Part shown: positions 17,249 to 25,741 of the stretch, piece by piece
How the letters are laid out: the number at the start of each line of letters is the position of its first letter
Numbering within the stretch: position 1 is the stretch's first letter
NCBI GenBank assembly: GCA_017445845.1
Contig: JAFSRY010000033.1
Span: forward strand, 1-64,000
Length of the DNA stretch: 64,000 bases
Direction of reading: 5' to 3'
Origin: Prevotella sp.
GTDB lineage: Bacteria; Bacteroidota; Bacteroidia; Bacteroidales; Bacteroidaceae
The notes under the pieces: model-generated
What the model was told of the DNA's origin: nothing
Seen by the model: only the letters and a program-made list of their open reading frames with translations
The model's database searches: none
Program-made: the position numbers and the translations under genes

Positions 17249-19819
17249 TTATGCGATAGGCAGTTCCAGCCACTTCACATAACAGAAGTCCTGACGGTGA
17301 GGCAGGTTCTCGTTCTTCGGATACATACGAACGGCAGAACGGTAAGAACCAGCTTCATCGGGTTCTACGCGGCACTCAAAAGTATAGAGGTTGCCCTCCT
17401 GGCCGACGAGTTGGAACGGACGGACGCTGTATACTTCGTGGTCATCCTTGCTCTGCTCGTTCTTCAGCGAGACGATTTCGAGTCCGATAGCGTTGTCAAG
17501 TCCCTGTTCGTCGATGGTGAAGCGAATGGTATAGGCGACACCCGTCTCAGAACCGTTGTACAGTTCGCTTTCGGCCTTTACGACCCGGATAGAATCCCAC
17601 CGTTCGGCAACCGTCTCTTTCCAGAGAGCGATGTCCTTAGCCAATTGGTTGTTGTTGGCCTGAAGGAGCGAAGAGCGCATGGCCAGTTTTCCGTAGAACT
17701 TCGAATAGTAGTCGTCGAGCTGACGTTTCATCGTGTAGTGCGGAGCAATCTTGGCGATGGAGTTCTTGACCACCTGAATCCAACCTTCGGAATATCCCTT
17801 GTCGTTCTTGTCGTAGTAGAGCGGGATAATTTCGTTCTCAAGCAGACCGTAGATGGTTGCTGCGTCGAGTTGATCCTGATAGGCTTGGTTCTGGTAGGTG
17901 CGCTTCTCGGTAAGTGCCCAACCGGCACCCTCGCGATAGCCTTCGAGCCACCATCCGTCGAGCACGCTGAGATTGACGACACCGTTCATCTCCGCTTTCT
18001 CGCCAGACGTTCCCGATGCTTCGAGCGGACGTGTCGGCGTGTTCATCCAGATGTCAACACCCGAAACGAGTCGGCGTGCCAGCATGAAGTCGTAGTCTTC
18101 GAGGAAAATGATTTTTCCGAGGAACTCGGGGCGTTGCGAAATCTCATAGATACGCTTGATCAGGCCCTGTCCGGCACCGTCGGCGGGGTGTGCCTTGCCG
18201 GCAAAGAGGAACTGCACGGGATGTTCGGGATCGTTGACAATTCTTGAGAGACGGTCGAGATCGGTGAAGAGCAGGTGTGCACGCTTGTAGGTTGCGAAGC
18301 GGCGGCAGAAACCAATAATCAGCGCGTTGGGGTTGATGCGCTTCAGAAGTTCAAGCACGCGAGAGGGGTCACCCTGATTGCGCAGCCAAGAATCGCGGAA
18401 CTGGTCCTTGATATATCTGACGAGTTTCTCCTTCAGTGCCATACGCGTTGCCCAGATTTCTTCGTCGGGACAGTTGTAGATGGCTTCCCATATTTTCTGG
18501 TTGGACTGGTCGCTCATAAAAGACTTATCGAAATACTTGGCATACAGCTTGCGCCATTCCGTTGCCGACCAAGTGGGAAAGTGGACACCGTTGGTTACAT
18601 AACCCACATGGTTTTCTTCGGGATAGTAGCCTTTCCAGATGCTTGAGAACATCTTCTGAGAAACCCATCCGTGCAGTTTCGACACACCATTGACTTCTTG
18701 GCAAGTGTTGCAGGCGAAGGTCGACATACAGAACTTTTCGTTATGGTCGTCGGGATTGGTGCGGCCCATTCCAATGAACTCGTCCCAAGTGATACCGAGT
18801 TTCTGAGGATATCCGCCCATATACTTTCCAAAGAGGCCTTCGTCGAAATAGTCGTGGCCGGCTGGAACAGGTGTGTGAACGGTATAGAGACCGCTGGCGC
18901 GAACGAGTTCGAGTGCTTGGTTGAAGGTCAGACCCTCATCGATGTAGTCACACAGACGCTGCAGGTTGCAGAGTGCTGCGTGGCCCTCATTGCAGTGATA
19001 GACCTGCTTCTTGATGCCGAGTTTCTTCAGTGTGAGCACACCGCCGATACCCAGCAGTATTTCCTGCTTCAGTCGGTTCTCCCAATCGCCTCCGTAGAGT
19101 GAGTGGGTGATGGGCTTGTCGAACTCAGAGTTCATCTCGTTGTCGGTGTCGAGCAGATAGAGTTTGATGCGACCGACATTGACTCTCCATACATACGCGT
19201 GTACCATATAATTATTATAAGGCACATCGACAACAAGGGGGGTGCCATCGTTGTCGAGCTGGCGTTCGATGGGCAGCGAAGAGAAGTTCTGGGCTTCATA
19301 GTTGGCTATCTGCTGTCCGTCCATCGACAGACTCTGGGTGAAATATCCGAAGCGATAGAGGAAACCAACCGCACACATGTCGACATTTGAATCGGAGGCC
19401 TCTTTCAGGTAGTCACCAGCCAACATGCCAAGACCGCCTGAGTAAATCTTGAGGGCGGAGTGGATACCATACTCCATAGAGAAATAGGCTACCGACGGGC
19501 GCTGATGGTCGGGCTCGATGGACATATAGCTCTTGAACATCTTGCAGACGTTGTCGATACGCTTCATCAGGGCCTTGTCCTTGACGATAGCTTCCTTGCG
19601 TTCGTAGCTCAGACGTTCGAGTAGCATGACGGGATTGTGTTTCACGTCGTGATAGAGTTCCGGGTCAAGGTCGCGGAACAGGTCGCGAGCCTCGTAGTTC
19701 CATACCCACCAAAGGTTGTGGGCGAGTTCGTCTAATCCTTTCAAACCCTCGGGAAGTCGCGACTTGATGGTCAGTTCTTTCCACTGAGGTTCGTTTACAT
19801 AATCGGCTTTAATCTTCAT
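17249..19819 (-). CDS. glgP: Alpha-glucan (glycogen) phosphorylase, GT35
   Basis: An 856-residue phosphorylase that releases glucose 1-phosphate from glycogen or maltodextrins. The start [13 protein letters not shown] leads into the N-terminal DUF3417-type region ([16 protein letters not shown]), typical of the short bacterial/archaeal alpha-glucan phosphorylases. The PLP lysine lies in [14 protein letters not shown] near residue 605, where the muscle-type enzyme has EASGTGNMKF. It is 20 bp behind the glycogen synthase gene, so synthesis and breakdown enzymes share a transcript. Confidence 0.93.
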   Translation of the reverse strand: MKIKADYVNEPQWKELTIKSRLPEGLKGLDELAHNLWWVWNYEARDLFRDLDPELYHDVKHNPVMLLERLSYERKEAIVKDKALMKRIDNVCKMFKSYMSIEPDHQRPSVAYFSMEYGIHSALKIYSGGLGMLAGDYLKEASDSNVDMCAVGFLYRFGYFTQSLSMDGQQIANYEAQNFSSLPIERQLDNDGTPLVVDVPYNNYMVHAYVWRVNVGRIKLYLLDTDNEMNSEFDKPITHSLYGGDWENRLKQEILLGIGGVLTLKKLGIKKQVYHCNEGHAALCNLQRLCDYIDEGLTFNQALELVRASGLYTVHTPVPAGHDYFDEGLFGKYMGGYPQKLGITWDEFIGMGRTNPDDHNEKFCMSTFACNTCQEVNGVSKLHGWVSQKMFSSIWKGYYPEENHVGYVTNGVHFPTWSATEWRKLYAKYFDKSFMSDQSNQKIWEAIYNCPDEEIWATRMALKEKLVRYIKDQFRDSWLRNQGDPSRVLELLKRINPNALIIGFCRRFATYKRAHLLFTDLDRLSRIVNDPEHPVQFLFAGKAHPADGAGQGLIKRIYEISQRPEFLGKIIFLEDYDFMLARRLVSGVDIWMNTPTRPLEASGTSGEKAEMNGVVNLSVLDGWWLEGYREGAGWALTEKRTYQNQAYQDQLDAATIYGLLENEIIPLYYDKNDKGYSEGWIQVVKNSIAKIAPHYTMKRQLDDYYSKFYGKLAMRSSLLQANNNQLAKDIALWKETVAERWDSIRVVKAESELYNGSETGVAYTIRFTIDEQGLDNAIGLEIVSLKNEQSKDDHEVYSVRPFQLVGQEGNLYTFECRVEPDEAGSYRSAVRMYPKNENLPHRQDFCYVKWLELPIA

Positions 19820-19839
19820 ATTTTCGAAATTATATTTTT

Positions 19840-21471
19840 TTATTCAGTAACTTTCTTCAGTGCGATATCGTAGGCATTCAGGTAGTATTGTATGAACCGC
19901 GACCATAGGGCTTTGTCGGAGAGTCTTGCTGCGCGCTGACGGATTTCTTTCACTTCGTCGGCAGTCTTGCAGGCAAAGGCAATGATGGTGTCGGCAATAG
20001 TCTGCGCCACTTCATTATAGTTATAGTCGGAACGATGGACGACTTTCACTCCGTCTTCGATTTCGCCATAGCCACCCTTCACGCTGTTGACCCACAGTCC
20101 GAAGCCAGAGAGGTCGGTCGTGATACAGGGCACTTTGAAGGCAATCGACTCTAACGGTGTATATCCCCAAGGCTCGTAGTAGGAGGGATAGACGGTGAGG
20201 TCGTTGCCGGGCAGTACGTCGTAGTAGGGCTTGTTGACAACGCCGTCGTCGCCAGTCAGATAGCTTGGAATGAAGAATACTTTTACGCGGTCTTCCTTAG
20301 CATTGTGCATCCCCAGACAGTCCATCATCCCCAGCACACGGTCTTCAGTCATATTGTGGAGCCAATGGGTCAGCGGAAGGCCGGGGGTCAGTTTGCGCGG
20401 TTCTGCCACCCATCCTGGCACTTCAATGAAGGCCAGTATCGTCTTGTTGAGACGTTGGTCGAAACGTAGACGGTTCATCGATTCGATGAAAACATCGATA
20501 CCCTTGTTGCGGAATTCGTAGCGTCCGCTGGTCGACACAATAAGCACATCATCGCTGAATGTCTCTCCGGTCAGTTGCTGTGCGATATCGATGAGTCTGG
20601 TGCGGGCTTCGCGGCGTTTCTTCGTGAGGGCGGCTCCCTGCGGAACGAAGTCTTTCTCGAAACCATTTGGCAATACGGCGTCTACAGGTTTATCCAGCAG
20701 TTCAAGACATTCCCGGGCAGTGATGTCGCTGACGGTGGTGAAACAGTCAACGTTATGGGCCGTCTGTTTCTCAATAGAGTGTTTGCTCTGCATGTTTAGC
20801 TCTTCGGCCATCTGGTCGCCGTTGTAGGCGAAGAGATAGTCGTAGAGCGGCTTGTTGTTTCCTGCAATGCTACGTCCGATACTGGTAGCGTGGGTGGTGA
20901 AAATCGTAGCCACCTGATGCAGCTGCTTCTTGACATAGAGCAGTCCGAGACCGGTCATCCATTCGTTGCCGTGATAGATAAAACGTGGCTTCTGATCCGT
21001 TGTGATTTTGCTGACGGTGAACTTGTAGAAACTCTCCACCACACGTCCTGCAGCATAGGAGAACATCGAAGCTTCGTCGTAGTCACCATAGGCGTGCAAG
21101 CTGTCCACATGGAAGTCTTCCCACAAATGGCCATAGATTTCGTTCTTGCGTTCGAAGAAGGGTTTGAAGTCAACAAGAATAGTGATGGGGCGACCCGGAA
21201 CGGTCCATCGTCCGATGCGCATGTTCAGTCCTTCTTCCTTCTGACTCTTCTCGTGCCATTCAGCCAATAGGCTTTCGTCTTCCTCAAAATAGGGACATTT
21301 CGTTTCGTTCCAGCAGTCTGGTCCGATGAATATAATGTGTTCCGGTAGCATTTCCTGCAAAGTCTTTGCCCTTGTGGACAGAACGGTATAGATACCGCCC
21401 ACTTTGTTGCATACTTCCCAGCTTGATTCAAATATATAGTCAGGTAGTGACTTGTTTGTTCTACTTGCCAT
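19840..21471 (-). CDS. Glycogen synthase, GT3 type
   Basis: A 543-residue GT3 glycogen synthase, the eukaryote-like form that Bacteroidota use in place of GlgA. Visible blocks include [20 protein letters not shown] at the N-terminus, [21 protein letters not shown], and the C-terminal [11 protein letters not shown] with the two catalytic glutamates. It elongates alpha-1,4-glucan from a nucleotide sugar. It is first in the operon with glgP. A possible -7 box TAATTTTG lies at 21498-21491 on the minus strand, with no good -33 partner. Confidence 0.92.
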   Translation of the reverse strand: MASRTNKSLPDYIFESSWEVCNKVGGIYTVLSTRAKTLQEMLPEHIIFIGPDCWNETKCPYFEEDESLLAEWHEKSQKEEGLNMRIGRWTVPGRPITILVDFKPFFERKNEIYGHLWEDFHVDSLHAYGDYDEASMFSYAAGRVVESFYKFTVSKITTDQKPRFIYHGNEWMTGLGLLYVKKQLHQVATIFTTHATSIGRSIAGNNKPLYDYLFAYNGDQMAEELNMQSKHSIEKQTAHNVDCFTTVSDITARECLELLDKPVDAVLPNGFEKDFVPQGAALTKKRREARTRLIDIAQQLTGETFSDDVLIVSTSGRYEFRNKGIDVFIESMNRLRFDQRLNKTILAFIEVPGWVAEPRKLTPGLPLTHWLHNMTEDRVLGMMDCLGMHNAKEDRVKVFFIPSYLTGDDGVVNKPYYDVLPGNDLTVYPSYYEPWGYTPLESIAFKVPCITTDLSGFGLWVNSVKGGYGEIEDGVKVVHRSDYNYNEVAQTIADTIIAFACKTADEVKEIRQRAARLSDKALWSRFIQYYLNAYDIALKKVTE

Positions 21472-21575
21472 GATTTCTTATTTCTCGCTGCAAAATTACT
21501 CCTTTTTTTTCTTATAATGCGCGTATGTTTTATATTTTATTGGAATTCAACGCAATTTATTGATTTAAAATATTT

Positions 21576-21598
21576 CGGGGACACTTGGGATGTCTCCG
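21576..21598 (-). terminator. Hairpin after dciA-like gene
   Basis: CGGGGACA (21576-21583) and TGTCTCCG (21591-21598) pair at 7 of 8 positions around a 7-nt loop. On the minus strand the stem is followed by an AT-rich run. It lies just beyond the 21607 stop and fits a terminator of the recF-dciA unit. Confidence 0.55.
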
Positions 21599-21606
21599 AG
21601 AAATGG

Positions 21607-21897
21607 TTAGTAAATCTTTATGTCAGCAATGATCTGTGCACCTACTGACTGGTTGAGCTTAATGACCAGTTCTGAGCGCATCATGCTCAGATCTTGCCGC
21701 AGTGCGGCGTTGGCAATTTTCACGAAAAGAGTCTGGTTCTTGATGAACTTATCGGTCGTATAGCGTGCGGCCATCGAACCCGCCACTTCATCCCAGTTGT
21801 CAATCAACCGTCGTTGAAGGAGGGGCGTTTCCAGTCCTTCCTGTCGCAGCAGACGATTAAGGACTTCGCCGATGGTCTGGACTTGTCGCTTAAACAT
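21607..21897 (-). CDS. DciA-like DUF721 protein
   Basis: A 96-residue protein starting MFKRQVQTIGEVL, with the DUF721 core RLIDNWDEVAG and NAALRQDLSMMRSEL. DciA proteins load the replicative helicase in bacteria that lack DnaC or DnaI. The short Bacteroidota form keeps only the KH-like domain. I use the ATG at 21897; an in-frame ATG at 21939 lies deep within recF. It overlaps the recF stop by 8 bp, which ties it to a replication/repair operon. Confidence 0.83.
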   Translation of the reverse strand: MFKRQVQTIGEVLNRLLRQEGLETPLLQRRLIDNWDEVAGSMAARYTTDKFIKNQTLFVKIANAALRQDLSMMRSELVIKLNQSVGAQIIADIKIY

Positions 21898-23008
21898 TTT
21901 CCGTTTCCTCCCATGAACAGATTTCACCTTCAGTAACACTGAAGAGTCGATAGTCGAATCCGCTGTTTTTCAATATCTTGTCGAGGTGGTCCCGATTGGT
22001 GTCGGTAATGAAAATCTGCCCAAACTGGCTGCCTGATACAAGGTTGACAATCTGTTCCACTCGGTGAGCGTCGAGCTTGTCAAAAATGTCATCAAGCAGA
22101 AGCAGGGGAGTGGTGTTGGAGGCTGTGCGTCGGAGGAAGTCGAACTGAGCTAGCTTCAGTGCCAGCACGAACGTCTTTGTCTGCCCCTGACTGCCTTCGC
22201 GGCGGACGGGATAGCCGGCGAGCAGCATCTCGAGGTCATCGCGATGGATGCCGTGCAGCGAGTAGCCCACGGCACGGTCCTTCATGCGGTCGCGTCGGAT
22301 AACGTTGAGTAGCGGACCACGCTGACAATGGGAAATATAACTAAGCGACACCTTTTCGCGATGGCCTGATATGCTGCTGTAGATGTCTTGGAAGACCGGA
22401 ATGAACTCTGTGATGAAGGCCTCACGCTTCTGAAAGATTCGTTCGCCGTGTTCAGCCATTTCCTGTTCCCAGATGTCCATGAGCGAAGGGTCGGGTTCTT
22501 CCTCCATCTTCAGCAAAGCATTGCGCTGCTGAAGGGCTTTGCTGCAGGCGTTTAGTTCATCGATATAGCTATTGTCATATTGTGCAATGACGACGTCCAT
22601 CAGCCTTCTGCGTTCCTCGCTGCCGCCTTCAACGAGTATGGTATCTGAGGGCGACACGAAGATCAATGGGATGAGTCCGATGTGCTGCGACAATCGTTTA
22701 TATTCCTTTTTGTTGCGCTTGAAGTGTTTCTTGGTGCCTCGCTTCATGCCACAGTAAATCATTTCGGGTTCACCGAGGTCATTTTCGTAGAGGGCATCAA
22801 GCACGAAGAAATCCTGTCCGTGGCAGATGACCTGTGAGTCAATCGGGTTGAAGGCACTGCGACAGAATGACAGGTAGTAGACGGCATCGAGCAGGTTGGT
22901 CTTACCCACTCCGTTTTGTCCGATGAAGCAATTCATCTTCGGGGAGAAGTCGAGCATGGCCTCACGAATGTTTTTGTAATTAATGATTGACAGTTTTCGC
23001 AGTATCAT
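21890..23008 (-). CDS. recF: DNA replication and repair protein RecF
   Basis: A 372-residue SMC-like ATPase. Walker A is GQNGVGKT (30-37), the ABC signature region is EGSQGQTKTF, and Walker B is LLLLDDIFDKLD with ITDTNRD after it. RecF loads RecA at gaps together with RecO and RecR. A TAACTTTG -7 box (23076-23069, minus strand) lies ~60 bp ahead, back to back with the plus-strand promoter of the TPR gene. Confidence 0.94.
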   Translation of the reverse strand: MILRKLSIINYKNIREAMLDFSPKMNCFIGQNGVGKTNLLDAVYYLSFCRSAFNPIDSQVICHGQDFFVLDALYENDLGEPEMIYCGMKRGTKKHFKRNKKEYKRLSQHIGLIPLIFVSPSDTILVEGGSEERRRLMDVVIAQYDNSYIDELNACSKALQQRNALLKMEEEPDPSLMDIWEQEMAEHGERIFQKREAFITEFIPVFQDIYSSISGHREKVSLSYISHCQRGPLLNVIRRDRMKDRAVGYSLHGIHRDDLEMLLAGYPVRREGSQGQTKTFVLALKLAQFDFLRRTASNTTPLLLLDDIFDKLDAHRVEQIVNLVSGSQFGQIFITDTNRDHLDKILKNSGFDYRLFSVTEGEICSWEETENV

Positions 23009-23068
23009 CGATGCGTCCGTTTCTTATTAAAAGGGCTGTTTTTTGTCATTTCTGCCCCAAATTTTATG

Positions 23069-23148
23069 CAAAGTTACACGTTTTATCACTGAAAAACGAA
23101 AAAACTTCGAAATAAATTTCAATATGTGCAAGAATTTCTGTAATTTTG
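23069..23148. promoter_or_regulatory. Divergent -7 boxes for recF and the TPR gene
   Basis: Minus strand TAACTTTG (23076-23069) points to recF, and plus strand TAATTTTG (23141-23148) points to the gene at 23201. The plus-strand box has a TTTC about 20 bp upstream (23117-23120). I see no clear -33 for recF. The region between is AT-rich without other structure. Confidence 0.5.
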
Positions 23149-23200
23149 CCACGCTAAAATTGAGAATAAGAATAAAAAAGCAAAAAAATAAACAAAAACA

Positions 23201-23902
23201 ATGGCAAAAAAGAATGAACAAGGCGTTGTAGATACCAATGAAGTCATCAACGCATCGGAAGCTTTCTTCCAAAAGTATGGTAAGACAACCGTCATTGCTC
23301 TCGTGGCATTGATCGTTATTATCGTGGGCATCTATGCCTACCAAAACTATGTGGCAGGTCCTCGTGCCGACAAAGCCAGTACCGAACTGGCTGTTGGTCA
23401 GGAATTCTTCGGAGCCGGACAGTATGCCGTAGCCCTCAACGGCGACAGCGCTACCTATGCAGGTTTCCTTAAGATTGCTGACGACTACAGCAACACTGAG
23501 GCAGGCAACCTTGCCAACCTCTATGCCGGACTCTGCTATGCCAATCTCGACCAGTGGCAAGAGGCTGTGACCTATCTCGACAAATTCGACACCACCAACG
23601 ACCAGCTCGTCAGCCCTGCTGCTGTTGCTGCTCTCGGTAATGCCTATGCACATGTAGAGCAGTTCGACAAGGCTGTCAGCAACCTCAAGAAAGCCGCCTC
23701 TATGGCCGACAAGCAGGCTGCCAACGGTGTGAACAACAGCATCTCTGCTAACTTCCTCATGCAGGCTGCCCGCATCCTCGAGGGACAGGGTAACAAGGCC
23801 GAAGCACTCAAAATCTACCAGGAAGTAAAAGCTAAGTATCTCAACTCAGCTGCCGTTCAGAGCGGTGAAGTTGACAAATACATCGAGCGTGCTTCACGCT
23901 AA
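23201..23902 (+). CDS. Membrane-anchored TPR protein (YfgM-like)
   Basis: A 233-residue protein. A Lys/Asn-rich cytoplasmic N-terminus is followed by one membrane helix (~28-46, TVIALVALIVIIVGIYAY) and a soluble TPR-like domain made of Ala/Leu helices (LYAGLCYANLDQWQEAVTYL and similar). The topology resembles E. coli YfgM, which works with the periplasmic chaperone network, but the sequence alone does not prove that role. A strong hairpin (23925-23950) separates it from ribH. Confidence 0.75.
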   Translation: MAKKNEQGVVDTNEVINASEAFFQKYGKTTVIALVALIVIIVGIYAYQNYVAGPRADKASTELAVGQEFFGAGQYAVALNGDSATYAGFLKIADDYSNTEAGNLANLYAGLCYANLDQWQEAVTYLDKFDTTNDQLVSPAAVAALGNAYAHVEQFDKAVSNLKKAASMADKQAANGVNNSISANFLMQAARILEGQGNKAEALKIYQEVKAKYLNSAAVQSGEVDKYIERASR

Positions 23903-23924
23903 TCTTCAGAATAAGTATATAGAC

Positions 23925-23950
23925 GGGGAGTTATCTGACCATAGCTCCCC
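23925..23950 (+). terminator. Hairpin between the TPR gene and ribH
   Basis: GGGGAGTTAT and ATAGCTCCCC form a 10-bp stem with one mismatch and a 6-nt loop, followed by TATTTGTTT. This is a good intrinsic terminator for the TPR gene or an attenuator before ribH. I see no FMN riboswitch. Confidence 0.65.
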
Positions 23951-23980
23951 TATTTGTTTCATAAAGAGAAGGACCTTCAA

Positions 23981-24457
23981 ATGGCTACAATCCTACATAA
24001 CCTGTCCGACTACGATTTTTCGAAAGTGCCCGACGCCAGCAACATGTGTTTCGGTATCGTCGTAGCCGAATGGAACCCGGAAATCACGGGAGCCCTGCTT
24101 CAGGGATGCCGCAACACCCTTGAGAAGCATGGTGCGTTGCCCGAGAACATTCATGTGAAGAGCGTTCCCGGCAGTTTCGAACTCATTTATGGTGCCCACC
24201 AGATGGTGCTCAACGGCGGCTATGATGCCGTCATTATTCTGGGCAGCGTCATTCGTGGTGAGACCCCTCACTTCGACTACATCTGTCAGGGTGTCACCTA
24301 CGGCATCGCCCGCATCAATGCATGCAGCGAAATACCCGTAGTCTACGGTCTCCTCACCACCGACAACCTCCAGCAGGCCAAAGAACGCAGTGGAGGAAGT
24401 CTGGGAAACAAAGGTGACGAATGTGCTGTCGTTGCCATCAAAATGGCTAAATTCTAA
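23981..24457 (+). CDS. ribH: 6,7-dimethyl-8-ribityllumazine synthase
   Basis: A 158-residue lumazine synthase of normal length. [13 protein letters not shown], the phosphate-binding [11 protein letters not shown] and [15 protein letters not shown] (with the catalytic histidine) are all present. It condenses the ribityl-uracil intermediate with dihydroxybutanone phosphate in riboflavin synthesis. The ATG at 23981 is preferred over one 27 bp upstream, because the MATIL start is typical and the hairpin ends at 23950. No other riboflavin gene is adjacent. Confidence 0.93.
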   Translation: MATILHNLSDYDFSKVPDASNMCFGIVVAEWNPEITGALLQGCRNTLEKHGALPENIHVKSVPGSFELIYGAHQMVLNGGYDAVIILGSVIRGETPHFDYICQGVTYGIARINACSEIPVVYGLLTTDNLQQAKERSGGSLGNKGDECAVVAIKMAKF

Positions 24458-24476
24458 TAATGAAAGGACTACTGTT

Positions 24477-24860
24477 ATGACGCTAACACAACTGCTGAAA
24501 GCCTATGAGTTCGATGAACTCATGCCAGTTATCAACGAGATGTTTCCCGGAACCAACAAGTTCCGTCCCCAACTCCAGGAAGCCTACGAGCTGGCAGTCG
24601 ACATGCGGGCCGTACCTTCGAAGAAAACCATTCGGTATAAGATTATGGATATTCCCGGCACCGACCATAAATACATGGGAGCCGAAGACAGCAACTTCGA
24701 CACCACTTGGGAGGCATGTCTGGGAAAGGAAATCGTTCGCGACAAAGGTGTAGACCTGAGCGAAGCTGAGCTGACAGCCAATGCCTTTGTCAATCTTTGC
24801 CTGATAGCACGAGGCCCGAGAAGTTTCGAGCCTTCGCGCCAGATACTGCTAAAAGGATAG
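24477..24860 (+). CDS. Conserved protein of unknown function
   Basis: A 127-residue soluble protein starting MTLTQLLKAYEF. It has no signal peptide, membrane helix or motif that I recognise. Two halves are visible: an N-terminal helical part with PVINEMFPGTNKFRPQLQEAYEL, and a second with DIPGTDHKYMGAEDSNFDTTWEACLGKEI. It begins 19 bp after ribH on the same strand, so it is probably co-transcribed. I see no link to riboflavin chemistry. The frame extends 87 bp further upstream into ribH; that start is unlikely. Confidence 0.7.
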   Translation: MTLTQLLKAYEFDELMPVINEMFPGTNKFRPQLQEAYELAVDMRAVPSKKTIRYKIMDIPGTDHKYMGAEDSNFDTTWEACLGKEIVRDKGVDLSEAELTANAFVNLCLIARGPRSFEPSRQILLKG

Positions 24861-24883
24861 AAGAGCAGTCAGAGGCTACTCCT

Positions 24884-25435
24884 TCATTCCTTTTCTATAT
24901 CAAGAATAGTTGTAGGCCTGACCGTCGTTGATGCGTCAGGCTTTATTCGTATCTCTATTAACTGGAAGTCGTCGCTGGAAATTTCAGGTGATCCCACACA
25001 GGCTACCAAAGAAATGGCACCATCGGTCACCTCGTGCAGCGAGATGGCATAGAGCGAGCGGAATTTCAATGTGGCCTGTTCAACGAACGAGGCGAAGTCG
25101 CCTTTCGTGTAGGAGCGTTCAAGGAATGTACTTCCGTCCTGTCGCGAAACAGTAACCTTTATTCGGTTGTCATAGTATTCGATGCCTGTGCCGTCGTCCA
25201 CCAGCGGCAGCGATTCGTCCGCCTTTCGCTCGATGCTGACGTGGTAGGTCTTACCCTGCCACTTCACATCTTCGGTTTGCAGCTGGTCTTCCTGCCGCTG
25301 AGTGCCGATGGGCTGTTCTTCTTCGGGTGGGTCGACGACGATGCGTCGCGCCTTTTCCTCTTTCTTACTACACGAGATGCACACGACCATCAGCAATGAA
25401 GCTAACGCCGTTGTGATGAAATGTCTCTTGTCCAT
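24884..25435 (-). CDS. DUF4738-type lipoprotein
   Basis: A 183-residue lipoprotein. The lipobox VCISC places the lipidated cysteine at about residue 22. A Glu/Gln-rich linker follows, then a beta-rich domain from VKWQGKTYHVSIER to the C-terminus, with IKVTVSRQDGSTFLERSYTK. The pattern fits the Bacteroidota DUF4738 family, which has no known function. A 43-bp element shared with the SusC gene lies 17 bp upstream of the ATG. Confidence 0.7.
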   Translation of the reverse strand: MDKRHFITTALASLLMVVCISCSKKEEKARRIVVDPPEEEQPIGTQRQEDQLQTEDVKWQGKTYHVSIERKADESLPLVDDGTGIEYYDNRIKVTVSRQDGSTFLERSYTKGDFASFVEQATLKFRSLYAISLHEVTDGAISLVACVGSPEISSDDFQLIEIRIKPDASTTVRPTTILDIEKE

Positions 25436-25452
25436 TGTAAAAATTATGTTGC

Positions 25453-25495
25453 TTAAGTTTGACTTCGTCGACCTTCAGTTCGCATTTGCTCAACT
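25453..25495 (-). repeat. Dispersed 43-bp element, copy 1
   Basis: Matches 45363-45405 at 39 of 43 positions in the same orientation; the four differences are all transitions. Read on the minus strand it ends 17 nt before the ATG at 25435, while the second copy ends 14 nt before the SusC ATG. It also contains a short open frame starting ATGCGAACTGAAGG on the minus strand. Confidence 0.88.
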
Positions 25496-25699
25496 TCTTT
25501 AACTTCATTGACTTCCCAAAGTTGAATATTGTTATTCTTTCCTCCACATCTGTTCGTAGTTTTTCGCTTACAAATTCCCCGAATGATGCGAATGTTCATT
25601 TCATACTCACTGAACTTCCCTTCTCTATGCAAATTTAGGTAAAAATGATGAGAATGGCAGCTTATTTACTTTCTTTAACATCGCGTCGTGTCTTTCCAG

Positions 25700-25740
25700 G
25701 TCCCTTCACCTGCCATAAAGACAATCAGAGGTAAAGGGAC
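25700..25740 (-). terminator. Hairpin after relA
   Basis: GTCCCTTCACCT (25700-25711) pairs with AGGTAAAGGGAC (25729-25740), 11 of 12, directly beyond the relA stop. No strong U-run follows on the minus strand. Confidence 0.55.
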
Positions 25741-25741
25741 G

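Larger units (their letters stand above)
25436..25741. other. Intergenic region between relA and the DUF4738 gene
   Basis: About 300 bp without a gene. It contains the 43-bp dispersed element, a possible minus-strand -7 box TAAATTTG (25637-25630) without a clear -33, and the hairpin 25700-25740 behind relA. Otherwise AT-rich with no further structure seen. Confidence 0.6.

Noticed and set aside
23903..23980. FMN riboswitch before ribH
   Set aside because: The gap of 78 bp holds a simple hairpin and no room for the conserved FMN aptamer.
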